Shown piece after piece: positions 24,416-34,005 of a DNA stretch of 64,000 nt; within the stretch, counting starts at the first letter, position 1; each line of letters starts with the position of its first letter. A program made the translations under genes and the position numbers. Origin of the DNA: Thiohalorhabdus sp. Cl-TMA. Lineage in GTDB: Bacteria > Pseudomonadota > Gammaproteobacteria > Thiohalorhabdales > Thiohalorhabdaceae. The notes below the pieces were generated by a model. That model ran no database searches, was not told the origin of the DNA, and saw only the letters and a program-made list of their open reading frames with translations. The stretch lies in NCBI RefSeq assembly GCF_041821045.1, contig NZ_JBGUAW010000003.1, forward strand, positions 186,001 through 250,000. The letters run 5' to 3'.

Positions 24416-24934
24416 ATGCCCCATGACATCTTTATGACGGTGGAAGCTACGGAGGAAGGCGAGACTCTCAGCGAGGGCGCTTCCAGCGAGGACAGCATCG
24501 GTGCGTTCAGCAAGGCCCAGCACGAGGACAAGATCTACGTGCTCGGCTTCCAGCAGCGCCTGTCCCTGCCCACGGACCGCAAGACGGGTGGCGTGGTGGG
24601 CAATCGGCGGCACGAGTACCTCACCATCACCAAGCTGATCGACAAGAGCTCGCCGCTGCTTCACGCCAAGCTCGTGAACCCCACCAAGCTGGACTGTGAG
24701 CTGGAATTCTTCCGGCCCTCCGACGCCGGCGGGGAGGGCGAGCCGCAGCACTACTACACCATCACCCTGGAGAAGGCGAAGATCGTCAGCATCGAGACCA
24801 CTTCGCCCAACCTGCTGGATCCGCGCAACGACGACTTCATGCCCTACGAGGTGGTGACTTTCCTCTACGGCGGCATCGACTGGGTGCACGAGGTGGGCTC
24901 CACCAACGCGAGCGACACCTGGTCCGGTGAGTGA
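24416..24934 (+). CDS. hcp: T6SS tube protein Hcp (TssD), first copy
   Basis: A 172-aa Hcp-family protein that forms the hexameric rings of the inner tube. Recognisable parts are DIFMTVE at the start, HEYLTITKLIDKSSPLLHAK and HYYTITLEKAKIVSI near the end. AAGGAGAAGTG lies just upstream of the ATG. An acidic insert (EGETLSEGASSEDS) follows the first strand. The next gene's start overlaps this stop. A second, divergent Hcp is encoded at 33081-33575. Confidence 0.95.
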   Translation: MPHDIFMTVEATEEGETLSEGASSEDSIGAFSKAQHEDKIYVLGFQQRLSLPTDRKTGGVVGNRRHEYLTITKLIDKSSPLLHAKLVNPTKLDCELEFFRPSDAGGEGEPQHYYTITLEKAKIVSIETTSPNLLDPRNDDFMPYEVVTFLYGGIDWVHEVGSTNASDTWSGE

Positions 24935-25674
24935 TGGCCGACCAGTCTCCAGCAAGGAGGCTGGCGGGTCCGGCAGCGGCTTTCTGTCTGGGGCTCGCTG
25001 CTCTGGCCCTCGGGGGCTGTGCTTCCCCGCAGCCCAAATGGACCGGGCTGATCGGCCCGGAGCCCGGTCTTCGGGCGGAAGGGGGCGAGTACCCCGTCTG
25101 GAATGACGGACGGGAGAAATGGCGGCTCCCCGCCGCCTGGAAGGGAGACAAGAACAAGGCCGTCGTTCCCCAGGGGGACTGGGTGTACGAGGACAAGGCG
25201 CTGGCCTTCCATCTGGAGGGTGCCGAGACCCTGAACGCGTACCGCGGCCGGTCTCACTCCCTGCGGGTTACGTTGATCCAGCTGGCCAAGCCGGCCAAGT
25301 TCAACGAGCTTCGCGGCACGCCCACGGGGCTGGGCCGCCTGCTCACCGACGAAGAGCTGGGAGCGGTGCTCTCCAGGGAGACCGTGACCCTCTACCCGGG
25401 GGAAGGGCAGGCCCTGACCCTGGACCGGGCGGAGCAGGCCCGATTCCTGGGGATCGTGGCCGGCTACTACGACCTGGATGCCGGGAAGGTCACGCGGCTT
25501 ATCCCCATTCCGCCCATGCACGATCGCAAAAGCCTGTTCCAGAAGGCGGTGGGTGCCGTCCGACCCTACGTGCCCTTCACGGGTCCGCCGCCCCGTCCCC
25601 GTCCGGCCCATCTCAAGGGCTGGGTGAAGCTGGGCTCCACCGCCATAGACGGGGTGGAGGTGCGCGCCCACTAG
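24934..25674 (+). CDS. tssJ: T6SS outer-membrane lipoprotein TssJ
   Basis: A 246-aa protein. The ATG at 24934 overlaps the hcp TGA. A lipoprotein signal ends in the lipobox LGGC, so the protein is anchored in the outer membrane. The middle part (LRVTLIQLAKPAKFNELR, then YPGEGQALTLDRAEQARFLGI) carries the TssJ pattern. TssJ binds TssM to hold the trans-envelope complex. It is longer than usual (most are 150-190 aa), with an extra ~60 residues between lipobox and core and a Pro-rich C-terminal tail. Its place just before tssK-tssL-tssM supports the call. Confidence 0.85.
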   Translation: MADQSPARRLAGPAAAFCLGLAALALGGCASPQPKWTGLIGPEPGLRAEGGEYPVWNDGREKWRLPAAWKGDKNKAVVPQGDWVYEDKALAFHLEGAETLNAYRGRSHSLRVTLIQLAKPAKFNELRGTPTGLGRLLTDEELGAVLSRETVTLYPGEGQALTLDRAEQARFLGIVAGYYDLDAGKVTRLIPIPPMHDRKSLFQKAVGAVRPYVPFTGPPPRPRPAHLKGWVKLGSTAIDGVEVRAH

Positions 25675-25720
25675 CCCGGAAACCTGTTCTCACACGCGGC
25701 CGCACACCGGAGCGTCAAGA

Positions 25721-27115
25721 TTGAACTTTCGGAAACCGATTTTTTGGCAACAGGGCCTGTTCCTACAGCCGCAGCACCTCCAGTACGGGGACATGCGGGC
25801 CCGGCAGCTGTCCTATGACCTTCATCGCCAGCTGGCCCCGCATCTGTGGGGGGTCGGGGCCCTGGAGGTGAACGAGGAGGCCCTGGAGAACGGCGTATTC
25901 GAGGTTCATTCGGGCAACTTCCTCTTCCAGGACGGCACCCATGTGTTCCATCCGGAGAGCGCGGTCCTGGAATCGCGGAGCTTCGAGCAGGCGTGGACGG
26001 ACCGGAACCGGCCCTTCCGGGTCTTCCTCGGCCTCCCCAAGCTCTCGGCGGCGGACGCCAACGTGGCCGTGGGAAGCGACGGGCAGGGCGGCGGGACCCG
26101 CTTCGTCGCCGCGGCGGAGAACACCGACGGCATGCCGGACCTGTACCAGGAGGGTCCACGCGGCGAAGTGCAGACCCTGGACCACGTCCTCCGGATCCTC
26201 TGGGATACGGAGGTCCAGGAGGAAGGCGGAGAGGGGCGCTATCACCTGATTCCGCTGGCCCAGCTGATCTCGGACGGCGATATGATCCGGGTGGACCCCG
26301 CGTTCTCGCCGCCCTGCCTCAGTATCGGCGCCTCGGCGGGCCTGATGCGGCTCTTGCGGGGGGTGCGTGACGACCTCGTGGGCCGGGCGCACCAGCTGGA
26401 GGCCTACAAAGTCTCCAGCGACGCGGTCAGCTCCGATTCCAGTCCCCGCTATATGCGCTATCTGCTCGCCCTGCAGGCCTTCGGACGCCATGTTCCGACG
26501 CTCGTGCACTATCTGGAAGAGCCCGCGGTTCACCCCTGGGAGGCTTACCGGACCCTCCGCCAGCTGGTAGGGGAGCTGAGCATCTACTCCACCCAGGTGG
26601 ACGTAACCGGGGCCAGTCCGGACCGGAGCGACGGCCTGCCGGTCTATTCCCACGCTGACCCCGGCGCCTCCTTCTCGGCGGCCATACGGATCCTCCAGCG
26701 GGCGATGAATGAGATCACCGTGGGCCCCGAGGAGCTGATCCACTTCGAGCCCGTTGGGGAGGGGCGCTTCCACGGCGACATCCCCGAGGATTTCCTGGAC
26801 CGCCGCAACACGCTGTACCTGGTGCTGCGCACCGAAGAAGACTTCGAGGACCACCTGGAGCCGTTCCTGCGCTTCGCCAAGCTCGGCGCCGGCGACGAGG
26901 TGGAGCTCTTCGCCCGACGGGCCCTTCCGGGGGTCGGCCTCCAGCACGTCCAGGTCCGCCCCGAGGGGCTTCCCTACCGGCCCAACGCCACCTATTTCCG
27001 GGTGGACCGCGGCGGCGAGGCTTGGTCCGCCGTGGAGCGGCGCGGCGAGCTGGACCTGCTCTGGGATGAGGCGCCCGCGGACCTGAGCATCGAGCTGCTG
27101 GTAGTGAGGGGCTGA
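25721..27115 (+). CDS. tssK: T6SS baseplate protein TssK
   Basis: A 464-aa protein. It starts at TTG 25721 with GGAG 8 bases upstream and begins directly with the family signature FRKPIFWQQGLFLQPQHLQ. TssK links the cytoplasmic baseplate (TssEFG) to the membrane complex by binding TssL and TssM. Length and C-terminal portion (PNATYFRVDRGGEAWSAVE) are normal. It is followed after 2 bases by tssL, the usual gene pair. Confidence 0.95.
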   Translation: MNFRKPIFWQQGLFLQPQHLQYGDMRARQLSYDLHRQLAPHLWGVGALEVNEEALENGVFEVHSGNFLFQDGTHVFHPESAVLESRSFEQAWTDRNRPFRVFLGLPKLSAADANVAVGSDGQGGGTRFVAAAENTDGMPDLYQEGPRGEVQTLDHVLRILWDTEVQEEGGEGRYHLIPLAQLISDGDMIRVDPAFSPPCLSIGASAGLMRLLRGVRDDLVGRAHQLEAYKVSSDAVSSDSSPRYMRYLLALQAFGRHVPTLVHYLEEPAVHPWEAYRTLRQLVGELSIYSTQVDVTGASPDRSDGLPVYSHADPGASFSAAIRILQRAMNEITVGPEELIHFEPVGEGRFHGDIPEDFLDRRNTLYLVLRTEEDFEDHLEPFLRFAKLGAGDEVELFARRALPGVGLQHVQVRPEGLPYRPNATYFRVDRGGEAWSAVERRGELDLLWDEAPADLSIELLVVRG

Positions 27116-27117
27116 CC

Positions 27118-27789
27118 ATGCGACTTACCGACTGCTTCGCCGACCTGCTCGGGTTCGCGCTGGAGACGAGGAATGGGCTCGAGGCTGGCGCAGGCCCGGG
27201 CTACGACGAAGTCCGCAGCCAGGTGGAGCAGCTCCTCGCGGAGGCCTCGGCCACCTGCTCGGGGGGCAAGTTCAGCCCCGAGCAGTTCGAGGCGGCCAAA
27301 TTCGCCGTGGTGGCGTTCATCGACGAGGTGCTCCTGAGCGCCGATTGGCCCGGTCAGGAGCAATGGGCCCGGTCCCCCTTGCAGCGGGCCCATTTCGGCA
27401 CGGCGAATGCCGGCGAGGAGCTGTTTGCGCGCCTGGATGCCCTCAACCCCTTCAACCCCGCCGAGAACGACATCCGGGAAGTCTACTTCTACTGCCTGAG
27501 CCTGGGCTTCACGGGGCGGTACGAATACTCGGGGGGGAAGGCCAAGCTCGCCGAGCTGCGCTCCGGGCTATTCGAGTCCCTGGCCAGGCGGACGGAAAGC
27601 GGGACCGAGGACGGGGATCGGCTGTTCCCCGGGGCCGATCCGGCCCCCATGGACAGCCCCGGGGTCCATGCCTCCGCCTCGTGGCTTCCCGTGTATGTGG
27701 GCATCCCCCTGCTGTTGCTGATCGGCGCCTATATTTTCTTCCGTATGGACCTGGTTCAAACGGCCGAATCGCTGCTCAGGACGGTCTAG
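27118..27789 (+). CDS. tssL: T6SS inner-membrane protein TssL (DotU/IcmH-like)
   Basis: A 223-aa protein. The cytoplasmic helical domain shows RLTDCFADLLGFAL, FAVVAFIDEVLL, the typical NPFNPAENDIREVYFYCLSL and LGFTGRY. A single membrane helix near the C-terminus (VYVGIPLLLLIGAYIFF) anchors it. It lacks an OmpA-like peptidoglycan-binding extension, so cell-wall anchoring must come from another protein. It forms the inner-membrane complex with TssM, encoded next. Confidence 0.95.
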   Translation: MRLTDCFADLLGFALETRNGLEAGAGPGYDEVRSQVEQLLAEASATCSGGKFSPEQFEAAKFAVVAFIDEVLLSADWPGQEQWARSPLQRAHFGTANAGEELFARLDALNPFNPAENDIREVYFYCLSLGFTGRYEYSGGKAKLAELRSGLFESLARRTESGTEDGDRLFPGADPAPMDSPGVHASASWLPVYVGIPLLLLIGAYIFFRMDLVQTAESLLRTV

Positions 27790-27859
27790 CCGCCGGGGTT
27801 CCGGAGCCTCCGGGCCCGGGATCCGATCTTGGGACATTCCGTAGGAAGCGGTGCGTACC

Positions 27860-30800
27860 GTGAAGAAATTTCTGAAATTTCTACTCATAACCGGCATCTG
27901 GGTCGCCATCGCCGCGCTGGCCGTGGCCGGTGCCGTGATGCTGGGCTATTCCCCGCTTGCGGGCCTACAGCTCGCCGGGGTCCTGCTGGCGCTGTGGCTC
28001 CTCTTCCTCGGAGTGCGGAAGCTCATCCGGAGGCAGCGGGCCAAGCGCCGCACGGAGCGGCTGGTGAACGTTGCGGAACCGGAGGGGAGTGGCGAAGCGC
28101 CGGGGGAGAGCGGTGCCGGCTCACCGCTTCCGGAGCGGTTCCGCTCCGTGGTCCGTTTCCTGCGGAAAAGCGATCTTCGTCGCAAGGGCGATCCCCTGTA
28201 TGTCCTGCCCTGGTATCTGCTATTGGGGCGGCCGGCAAGCGGCAAGACCTCCGTCCTGCACCAGGCCCGGCTACCGATTCCCTCCCTGGACCAGAGCGCC
28301 TTCAGCTCCGGCGGCAGGAGCTGCGATTGGTGGCTATATCACCAGGCCATCGTCATGGACACGCCCGGGGAGTATTACGAGAAGGAGAAGCCCGGTCCGA
28401 GCACGGAGTGGCGCCGGCTGCTCCAGGGCCTCGGCCGCTACCGCTCCCGGGAGCCCATCAACGGCGTGGTGGTTACCGTCTCCGCCCAGCGTCTGGTGGA
28501 GGCGGATCTGGAGGAGCTGTTCGAGGAGGGCCAGCAGAACCGGAAGCGGGTGGACGAGGCCATGGAGCGGCTGGGGGTCCGGGTGCCCGTATACGTTCTG
28601 GTTACCCAGTCCGACCGCCTGGAAGGCTTCGCCGAATGGGTGCGGACGGTGCCCCGGGAGGAGCGTTTCCAGGCCATGGGCTATGGCTGCAGCGATCAGT
28701 CCGATCCCCGGCAGTTCGCCCTGGACGCGGTGCGCAGCATCGGCGAGCGCGTCAAGGACCTGATGATGCCAGCGCTCCACCAGGGGCAGGCCTCCCCGGA
28801 GCTGGTCCGGTTCCCCAGCCGGCTGCAGGAGCTCGGCCGCCCGCTGCGCGGCTTCCTGGACGGCCTTTTCCAGGCGGACGTCTACCAGGAGACCCCGCTC
28901 ATACGCGGCCTCTATTTCGCCGGTCCCGACTGCGAGGAGCGCGAGGAGGCGGACCGGGACGTGGCCGGTACGGGCGTTTTCTCCCACCAGTTCTTCACGG
29001 AGATCCTGCCCGGCGACCGCGACGCGGTCCGGGACCTGGCCTCCGCTCAGCGCTCCCGCGGCCGGTACCAGCGCGCCTGGGCCGCCGTGCTCACCCTGGT
29101 CGCTACCGTCGCCTTCGTGGGCATGGGCGTCAGCTACTACACCCACAAGGCTTCCCTGGAAGGTCTGCAGCAGCGCTATTCCGGTGAGCTCGTCCGGCCC
29201 GGGACCCTCTCCGAGCGGGTGGGGGTGCTCATGAAGATGCGGAGCATGGCCCGCGAGCTGCAGGTGGAGACCGCCGCCACGTGGATTCCCTGGCACAACG
29301 CGCTGGGCCCGGCGCCCACGGTGGGCAAGCTCAAGAACATCTTCACGGCCCGCTTCCGCTCCGATCTCCTGGAGCCCGTGGACAAGCGCTTCAATGCAGA
29401 GATGGAGGCGCTGAGCCCCGGTAGCGGGGCCGGCAGCGACAGCGAGCCCGGTCTATCGGATTTCCTGCTGAGCCTGGTATTTCGCCTGAACGTGCTCAAC
29501 GCACGCCTGGACGGCATGGGGGAGAGGGGTCTCGGGGGGCTGCCCGAGCCCTTTGCGCGGCCGGCGCTGTTCTTCCCCGAGGAGATGTCCGCGGAGCGGG
29601 TGGCTCAATTCAACGATCTCTACCGCACCCGGGTGGCCTGGATCCAGGACCGGGAGGTCCTGATGAGCGAGCGGGACCGGCTCCAGGAGATGCTGCTGGG
29701 CCTGCTCCGGGAGGAGTCGGACAACCTGGACTGGGTGGTGTCCTGGGCCAACAGCATGCTGCCGGAGCAGGGGGTGGGCCTGAAGGATTTCTGGCAGGGC
29801 TCCGGGCGCGCGCCCGGCGGGATCGGGGTGCCCCCGGCCTTCACCCTGGCGGGCCGCGAGCGGATCCAGGGCTTCCTCGGCCAGCTGGAGGATGTGGCCC
29901 CGGATTCGGAGGTGATCCGCCAGCTGGTGAAGCGTTTCCGCGGCAGCTATCGGGAGCGCTATCTGGCTGCCTGGCGACGGTTCGCCGCCGACTTTCAGCA
30001 GGGCGCCCGGACCCTCCAGACCCGGGAGGAATGGATCTTCTCCCTCCAGAATCTGGCCACGCCGCGCAACAAGTACTTCCAGCTTCTCGACCGCATGAAC
30101 GCGCAGCTCGCGCCCGTCCTGGGAAACGAGGCACCCCCGGCCTGGGCCCGGCTGGTGACCTACTACCAGGACGTCAGCACCTTCGCGCCCGCGCAGGAGA
30201 GCGGGGGCGGCAATTCCAAGGTCCTGAGCAAGCTGGGCCTGAAGGTGATGAAGAAGCTCGGGGCCAAGAAGCTGGCGAAGACCGGCAAGAAGGCCATGAA
30301 GACCCAGCGGAAGCTGGACAAGGGCGGGTCGGAGGGCCCCAGCGACCGGGTGAAGGCCCTGGAGGAGGCGGGAAAGCTCCTGGACAAGTACCGCAAGGCC
30401 ATGAAGGAGATCGTGGTCAACGCGGAGGTACGCTCGGTGTCCCTCAAGGCCATGAAAGGGTACTTCAACGATCCGCATGCCGTGGGCCAGGGGAAGGGAC
30501 CGCTGTCCCAGGCGGTCTCGGCGGTGAAGGAGATGCAGCAGTTCGCCGGGCTTCCCAACCGGGATAATCGGGCGTTCTGGAAGATCTATAACGGCCCGGT
30601 CACCCTGGCCAAGCGCTTCATGAAGCGGGAGGCCGGCTGCGTCCTCCAGCAGCGGTGGACGGACCGGTTCCTGGCGGCCCTGGAGGGGGTGCCGGAGTAC
30701 AAGCTGCCGAAGATGATCTACGGCGAGGGCGGGGAGCTATGGAAGTTTCTGGACGGTGAGCTGGCGCCCTTCGTAAAGAAGCAGTACCGCGCGGGCTACG

Positions 30801-31336
30801 TTCCGGTGAAGGCCGAGGGTCTGAAGATCCCCTTCCGCGAGGAGTTCCTGGCTTTCCTGTCGCGCGGCTGGGATACCTCCCAGGCCCGCCGGGACGCCTA
30901 TAAGGTCAAGCTCCAGGCCCTGCCCACGGACGCCAATTCCGGCGCCGCCTACCCACCCGGGAAGACGGTGACGGAGCTGCAATGTCCCACCGCAACCCAG
31001 CGGCTGGTCAACTACAACTTCCCCGCAGAGAAGACCTTCAAGTGGAGCCCCGACTGCGGGGACGCCCTGATCGCAATGCAAATCAACGGCTTGCGCGTGG
31101 AGCACCGTTTCGAGGGCCCCAAGGGCTTCCTCGAACTCCTGAAAACCTTCCGTTCCGGCGCTCATCGCTTCACGCCGGCGGACTTCCCGGAGCACCGCAA
31201 GGAACTGCGTGACATGGGCGTGAAGTACCTACAGGTGCGGTTCCGGATGGACGGACACAAGGCGGCGCTGGCTTCGCAGGACAAGGCGACCCTGACCCCG
31301 CCCACCAATATCGTCGGCTGCTGGTCGCAGGCCTGA
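27860..31336 (+). CDS. tssM: T6SS inner-membrane protein TssM (IcmF-like)
   Basis: A 1158-aa protein. The GTG at 27860 is given; the in-frame GTG at 27851 is equally possible because AGGAAG (27843-27848) is too close to one and slightly far from the other. Two N-terminal helices (KFLKFLLITGIWVAIAALAV and the next) precede a cytoplasmic NTPase domain with the Walker A motif GRPASGKTS at ~122-130 and DTPGEYY downstream. A third helix is near residue 410. The rest is the large periplasmic part that contacts TssJ. A Lys-rich stretch (KVMKKLGAKKLAKTGKKAMK) around residue 800 is an unusual basic insert in the periplasmic part. Confidence 0.95.
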   Translation: MKKFLKFLLITGIWVAIAALAVAGAVMLGYSPLAGLQLAGVLLALWLLFLGVRKLIRRQRAKRRTERLVNVAEPEGSGEAPGESGAGSPLPERFRSVVRFLRKSDLRRKGDPLYVLPWYLLLGRPASGKTSVLHQARLPIPSLDQSAFSSGGRSCDWWLYHQAIVMDTPGEYYEKEKPGPSTEWRRLLQGLGRYRSREPINGVVVTVSAQRLVEADLEELFEEGQQNRKRVDEAMERLGVRVPVYVLVTQSDRLEGFAEWVRTVPREERFQAMGYGCSDQSDPRQFALDAVRSIGERVKDLMMPALHQGQASPELVRFPSRLQELGRPLRGFLDGLFQADVYQETPLIRGLYFAGPDCEEREEADRDVAGTGVFSHQFFTEILPGDRDAVRDLASAQRSRGRYQRAWAAVLTLVATVAFVGMGVSYYTHKASLEGLQQRYSGELVRPGTLSERVGVLMKMRSMARELQVETAATWIPWHNALGPAPTVGKLKNIFTARFRSDLLEPVDKRFNAEMEALSPGSGAGSDSEPGLSDFLLSLVFRLNVLNARLDGMGERGLGGLPEPFARPALFFPEEMSAERVAQFNDLYRTRVAWIQDREVLMSERDRLQEMLLGLLREESDNLDWVVSWANSMLPEQGVGLKDFWQGSGRAPGGIGVPPAFTLAGRERIQGFLGQLEDVAPDSEVIRQLVKRFRGSYRERYLAAWRRFAADFQQGARTLQTREEWIFSLQNLATPRNKYFQLLDRMNAQLAPVLGNEAPPAWARLVTYYQDVSTFAPAQESGGGNSKVLSKLGLKVMKKLGAKKLAKTGKKAMKTQRKLDKGGSEGPSDRVKALEEAGKLLDKYRKAMKEIVVNAEVRSVSLKAMKGYFNDPHAVGQGKGPLSQAVSAVKEMQQFAGLPNRDNRAFWKIYNGPVTLAKRFMKREAGCVLQQRWTDRFLAALEGVPEYKLPKMIYGEGGELWKFLDGELAPFVKKQYRAGYVPVKAEGLKIPFREEFLAFLSRGWDTSQARRDAYKVKLQALPTDANSGAAYPPGKTVTELQCPTATQRLVNYNFPAEKTFKWSPDCGDALIAMQINGLRVEHRFEGPKGFLELLKTFRSGAHRFTPADFPEHRKELRDMGVKYLQVRFRMDGHKAALASQDKATLTPPTNIVGCWSQA

Positions 31337-31350
31337 ACGGGGGAACATCC

Positions 31351-33081
31351 GTGGCCGATCTCTTCCTGCAGCAAACCCCCTGGGATCCGTTGGCGCTCAC
31401 CTTCCAGTCCCTGCGCGAGGGGGGCTCGGGCCGCGAGCTGCCGTTTCGCCTGCTGGTGCTGGGGGATTTCGGCGACCGCAGGACTCCGGCGGGCGAGCGC
31501 GAGCCGGTGGCCGTGAACCCGGCCAATTTCGAAGAGGTGCTTCGCGCGCGCGGCATCCGCCTGCAGCTGACCGTGGAGAACTGCCTGGGAGGCACGGGAG
31601 AGGAGACCGAGGCGCTGGAGGTCCCCATCGACGGGGCTGCCGGCTTCACGCCCCGCGGCCTGCTGGAGGGCGTGCCCCAGCTGCGCGCGGCGTGGGAAGT
31701 GCTGGCGGGCTTGGCCGGGGAGGACGGGCCCGCGACGGAGGGCGAGGAAGCGCGGAAGACGGCCCTCCGGGAGGAGGTGCTGCGCGCGGCGGGCGGTGAC
31801 CGCCGGGTCGCCTTCGCCGAGCTCTCCGGCCGGCTGGAGCGTCAGCTCGACCGGATCCTGCACCATCCCGAATTCCGGACCCTGGAGGCCAACTGGCTGG
31901 GGGTCCATTTCCTCCTGGGGCATATCCACCCGGAGAGTAATGCCCAGGTGGTGCTCCTGGACATGGACCGGGAGACCCTGCACGAGGATTTCCGGGGCCA
32001 GCCGGAGCTGGCTGAATCGGTCCTCTTCGATCGCATGTACGTCCGCGAGCTCGGCCAATACGGGGGCGTGCCCTTCGGTGCGCTGATCACCACCTATGCC
32101 TTCGGGCCCGGTAGCGAGGATGCCGGGCTGCTGCGGAGCCTCGCCCGGGTCGGGGCCGCCTGCCAGTGCCCGGTGATCGGTCAGGCGGGATGCGCCGTGC
32201 TCGGTGCGGTGGAAGCGGCCGAGGTGGCCGAGATCCCGGACCTGCGGGAAGCCCATGCCGGCGCCGTGGGCCGCGCCTGGCGCGATCTCGCGGCCAGTCC
32301 GGAAGCCCGGTTCCTGGGGCTCGGCTTTCCGGAGATCGTGCTGCGCGGCCGGTATGACTACCTCCGGGACGACATCCCGCTCGTGGCCTACCGGGAGGGC
32401 AGGGCCACCGCGGATCACGGGCCTTTGACGGGCAGCGCCGCCTTCGCCTTCGGCGCCAATCTGCTGGAGAGCTTCGAGCGATATCGACTGTGCAGCGACA
32501 TTGCCGGCGAGCCCGGGGGGGCGGTTCGGGGGCTGGCCCCCGGGCGGGACCTGGACTGGATGGACACGGGCATGGCCACCCCGGTGCAGATCTCGGAGAC
32601 CCGGGAGCGCGATCTCGCGGAACTGGGGTTTATCCCGCTGAGCGCCAGCCGGGAAGTGCCCGGCCAGGTGGTGGTGCACGCCGCCCCCTCCCTGGCCTGG
32701 GGCGCCCGGCGCGGGCGGGCGCCGGGCGCCGAAGGGGAAGGCATGGACGAGCAGGTGGCGGCCCAGCTGCCGTATCAGTTCCTGGTCTGCCGGGTCGGGC
32801 ATTTCCTGAAGGTTATCCAGCGCGACAATCTGGGCACCCTCAAGAGCCCGGTGGAGGTGCAGTCCGAGCTGAACAGCTGGCTGAGCGGCTATGTTTCCGA
32901 CGTGGAGAATCCCAGCGAAGGGGTGCGCGCCCGCCGTCCCTTTCGCGAGGCCCGGGTGGAGGTGGCCGACGGCGCCGGGGCCGACGGCCGGTTCGATATG
33001 ACCCTCCGCCTGGTGCCGCACCTGAAGTACCTGAGCTCCCGGTTCGCCCTGACCCTCCACTCCTCCCTGGGGCCGCGCTAA
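31351..33081 (+). CDS. TssB-TssC fusion, second sheath-like protein
   Basis: A 576-aa protein. It starts at GTG 31351 with GGGGGA 6 bases upstream. Residues ~28-125 resemble TssB: LPFRLLVLGDFGDRR, REPVAVNPANFEEVL, IRLQLTVENCLGG, directly comparable to the tssB product. Residues ~150-576 resemble TssC: ILHHPEFRTLEANWLGVHFL, YGGVPFGALITTYAFGP, SAAFAFGANLLESF, LVPHLKYLSSRFALTLHS. The gene is therefore a one-chain TssB-TssC paralogue besides the separate tssB and tssC. TssC-like second copies are known in some T6SS loci (ImpD of Rhizobium), but the TssB-like N-terminus is notable. It might cap the sheath or replace subunits near the baseplate; this is inference. It overlaps the second hcp by one base. 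Confidence 0.8.
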   Translation: MADLFLQQTPWDPLALTFQSLREGGSGRELPFRLLVLGDFGDRRTPAGEREPVAVNPANFEEVLRARGIRLQLTVENCLGGTGEETEALEVPIDGAAGFTPRGLLEGVPQLRAAWEVLAGLAGEDGPATEGEEARKTALREEVLRAAGGDRRVAFAELSGRLERQLDRILHHPEFRTLEANWLGVHFLLGHIHPESNAQVVLLDMDRETLHEDFRGQPELAESVLFDRMYVRELGQYGGVPFGALITTYAFGPGSEDAGLLRSLARVGAACQCPVIGQAGCAVLGAVEAAEVAEIPDLREAHAGAVGRAWRDLAASPEARFLGLGFPEIVLRGRYDYLRDDIPLVAYREGRATADHGPLTGSAAFAFGANLLESFERYRLCSDIAGEPGGAVRGLAPGRDLDWMDTGMATPVQISETRERDLAELGFIPLSASREVPGQVVVHAAPSLAWGARRGRAPGAEGEGMDEQVAAQLPYQFLVCRVGHFLKVIQRDNLGTLKSPVEVQSELNSWLSGYVSDVENPSEGVRARRPFREARVEVADGAGADGRFDMTLRLVPHLKYLSSRFALTLHSSLGPR

Positions 33082-33575
33082 TGCCCACACCCGTCTTCCT
33101 CAGCCTGAGCGGCCAGAGCCAGGGGGCCATCGAGGGCTCCAGCACGGTTACCGACCGGGAGGGCCAGGTCGAGGTCCTGGCCTTCGAGCACGTGGTGGAG
33201 ATCCCGCCGCGACGGGGCTCCGGGGTGCCCTACGGCAAGCCGGTGCATGGCCAGGTCCGGATCAAGAAATGGCTCGACCGGGCCACCCCCCGGCTGTATC
33301 AGGCGCTGCTGGAGGAGGAGCCGCTGGCGGAGGCGCTGTTCACCTGGTACCACTTCAACGCCTCGGGCCAGGAGGAGGTGCTCTACACGGTACGGCTGGA
33401 GAACGGCCGCATCACCCGCATGCAGCCCTGGATGCCCGAAACCTTCGACCCGCATTCGGACCACGCCTGGCACATGGAGGCCGTTTCCTTCGCCTACGAA
33501 AAGATCATCTGGAGCTGGGGTCCCGGCGGCGAGGTGGAGTTCGAGGACACCTGGCGGAGCGGAGAGGGGGGGTAG
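33081..33575 (+). CDS. hcp: T6SS tube protein Hcp, second copy
   Basis: A 164-aa Hcp-family protein whose ATG shares a base with the preceding stop (TAATG). Family features are PVFLSLSGQSQGAIEGSS, RRGSGVPYGKPVHGQVRIKK, FTWYHFNASGQEEVLYTVRL and IIWSW near the end. It resembles the effector-carrying Hcp1 type more than the first copy does. Placed next to the sheath-fusion gene, the pair looks like a second tube-and-sheath set within one operon, possibly specialised for the baseplate-proximal end. Confidence 0.9.
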   Translation: MPTPVFLSLSGQSQGAIEGSSTVTDREGQVEVLAFEHVVEIPPRRGSGVPYGKPVHGQVRIKKWLDRATPRLYQALLEEEPLAEALFTWYHFNASGQEEVLYTVRLENGRITRMQPWMPETFDPHSDHAWHMEAVSFAYEKIIWSWGPGGEVEFEDTWRSGEGG

Positions 33576-33580
33576 CGGCC

Positions 33581-34000
33581 ATGCGGGAGAAACGCCTGTT
33601 CGAGCGACTGACCGAGTCGGAGCTGCCGGCGGCCTGGGGGCGGCCCGATCCGGAGCACGGCCTGCGCCGCTCGGTTACTGCGCACCTCGGACGCCTCCTG
33701 AACACCCGGCGGGGCACGGTGGCTACCGACCCGGAAATGGGGGTCCCGGACTGGTCGCACCTGGCGGGTAGCGTGAGCGCGCCCGAGGGCGAGGCGCTGG
33801 CAGCGGCCATCCGCGCATACCTGGAACGGTACGAGCCGCGCCTGGTGGGCGTATCCGTGGAGTTCGGCGGCGCCGATCCGGACCTGCTGGGGCTGATGTT
33901 CCGGATTACCGGCACGCTGGAGGTGGACGGCCGGTCGGTTCCTTTCCGGATGCGCACGCAAATGCAGCCCCACGGGGCTTTCCACGACCAAACGGTATAA
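33581..34000 (+). CDS. tssE: T6SS baseplate protein TssE (gp25-like)
   Basis: A 139-aa protein. The ATG is five bases after the hcp stop. It belongs to the gp25/lysozyme-like baseplate family: LFERL near the start, SVTAHLGRLLNTRRGTVATD, MGVPDWSHL, and YEPRLVGVSVEF. TssE starts sheath assembly at the baseplate together with TssF and TssG, which follow. Length is normal. Confidence 0.95.
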   Translation: MREKRLFERLTESELPAAWGRPDPEHGLRRSVTAHLGRLLNTRRGTVATDPEMGVPDWSHLAGSVSAPEGEALAAAIRAYLERYEPRLVGVSVEFGGADPDLLGLMFRITGTLEVDGRSVPFRMRTQMQPHGAFHDQTV

Positions 34001-34005
34001 CAGCG

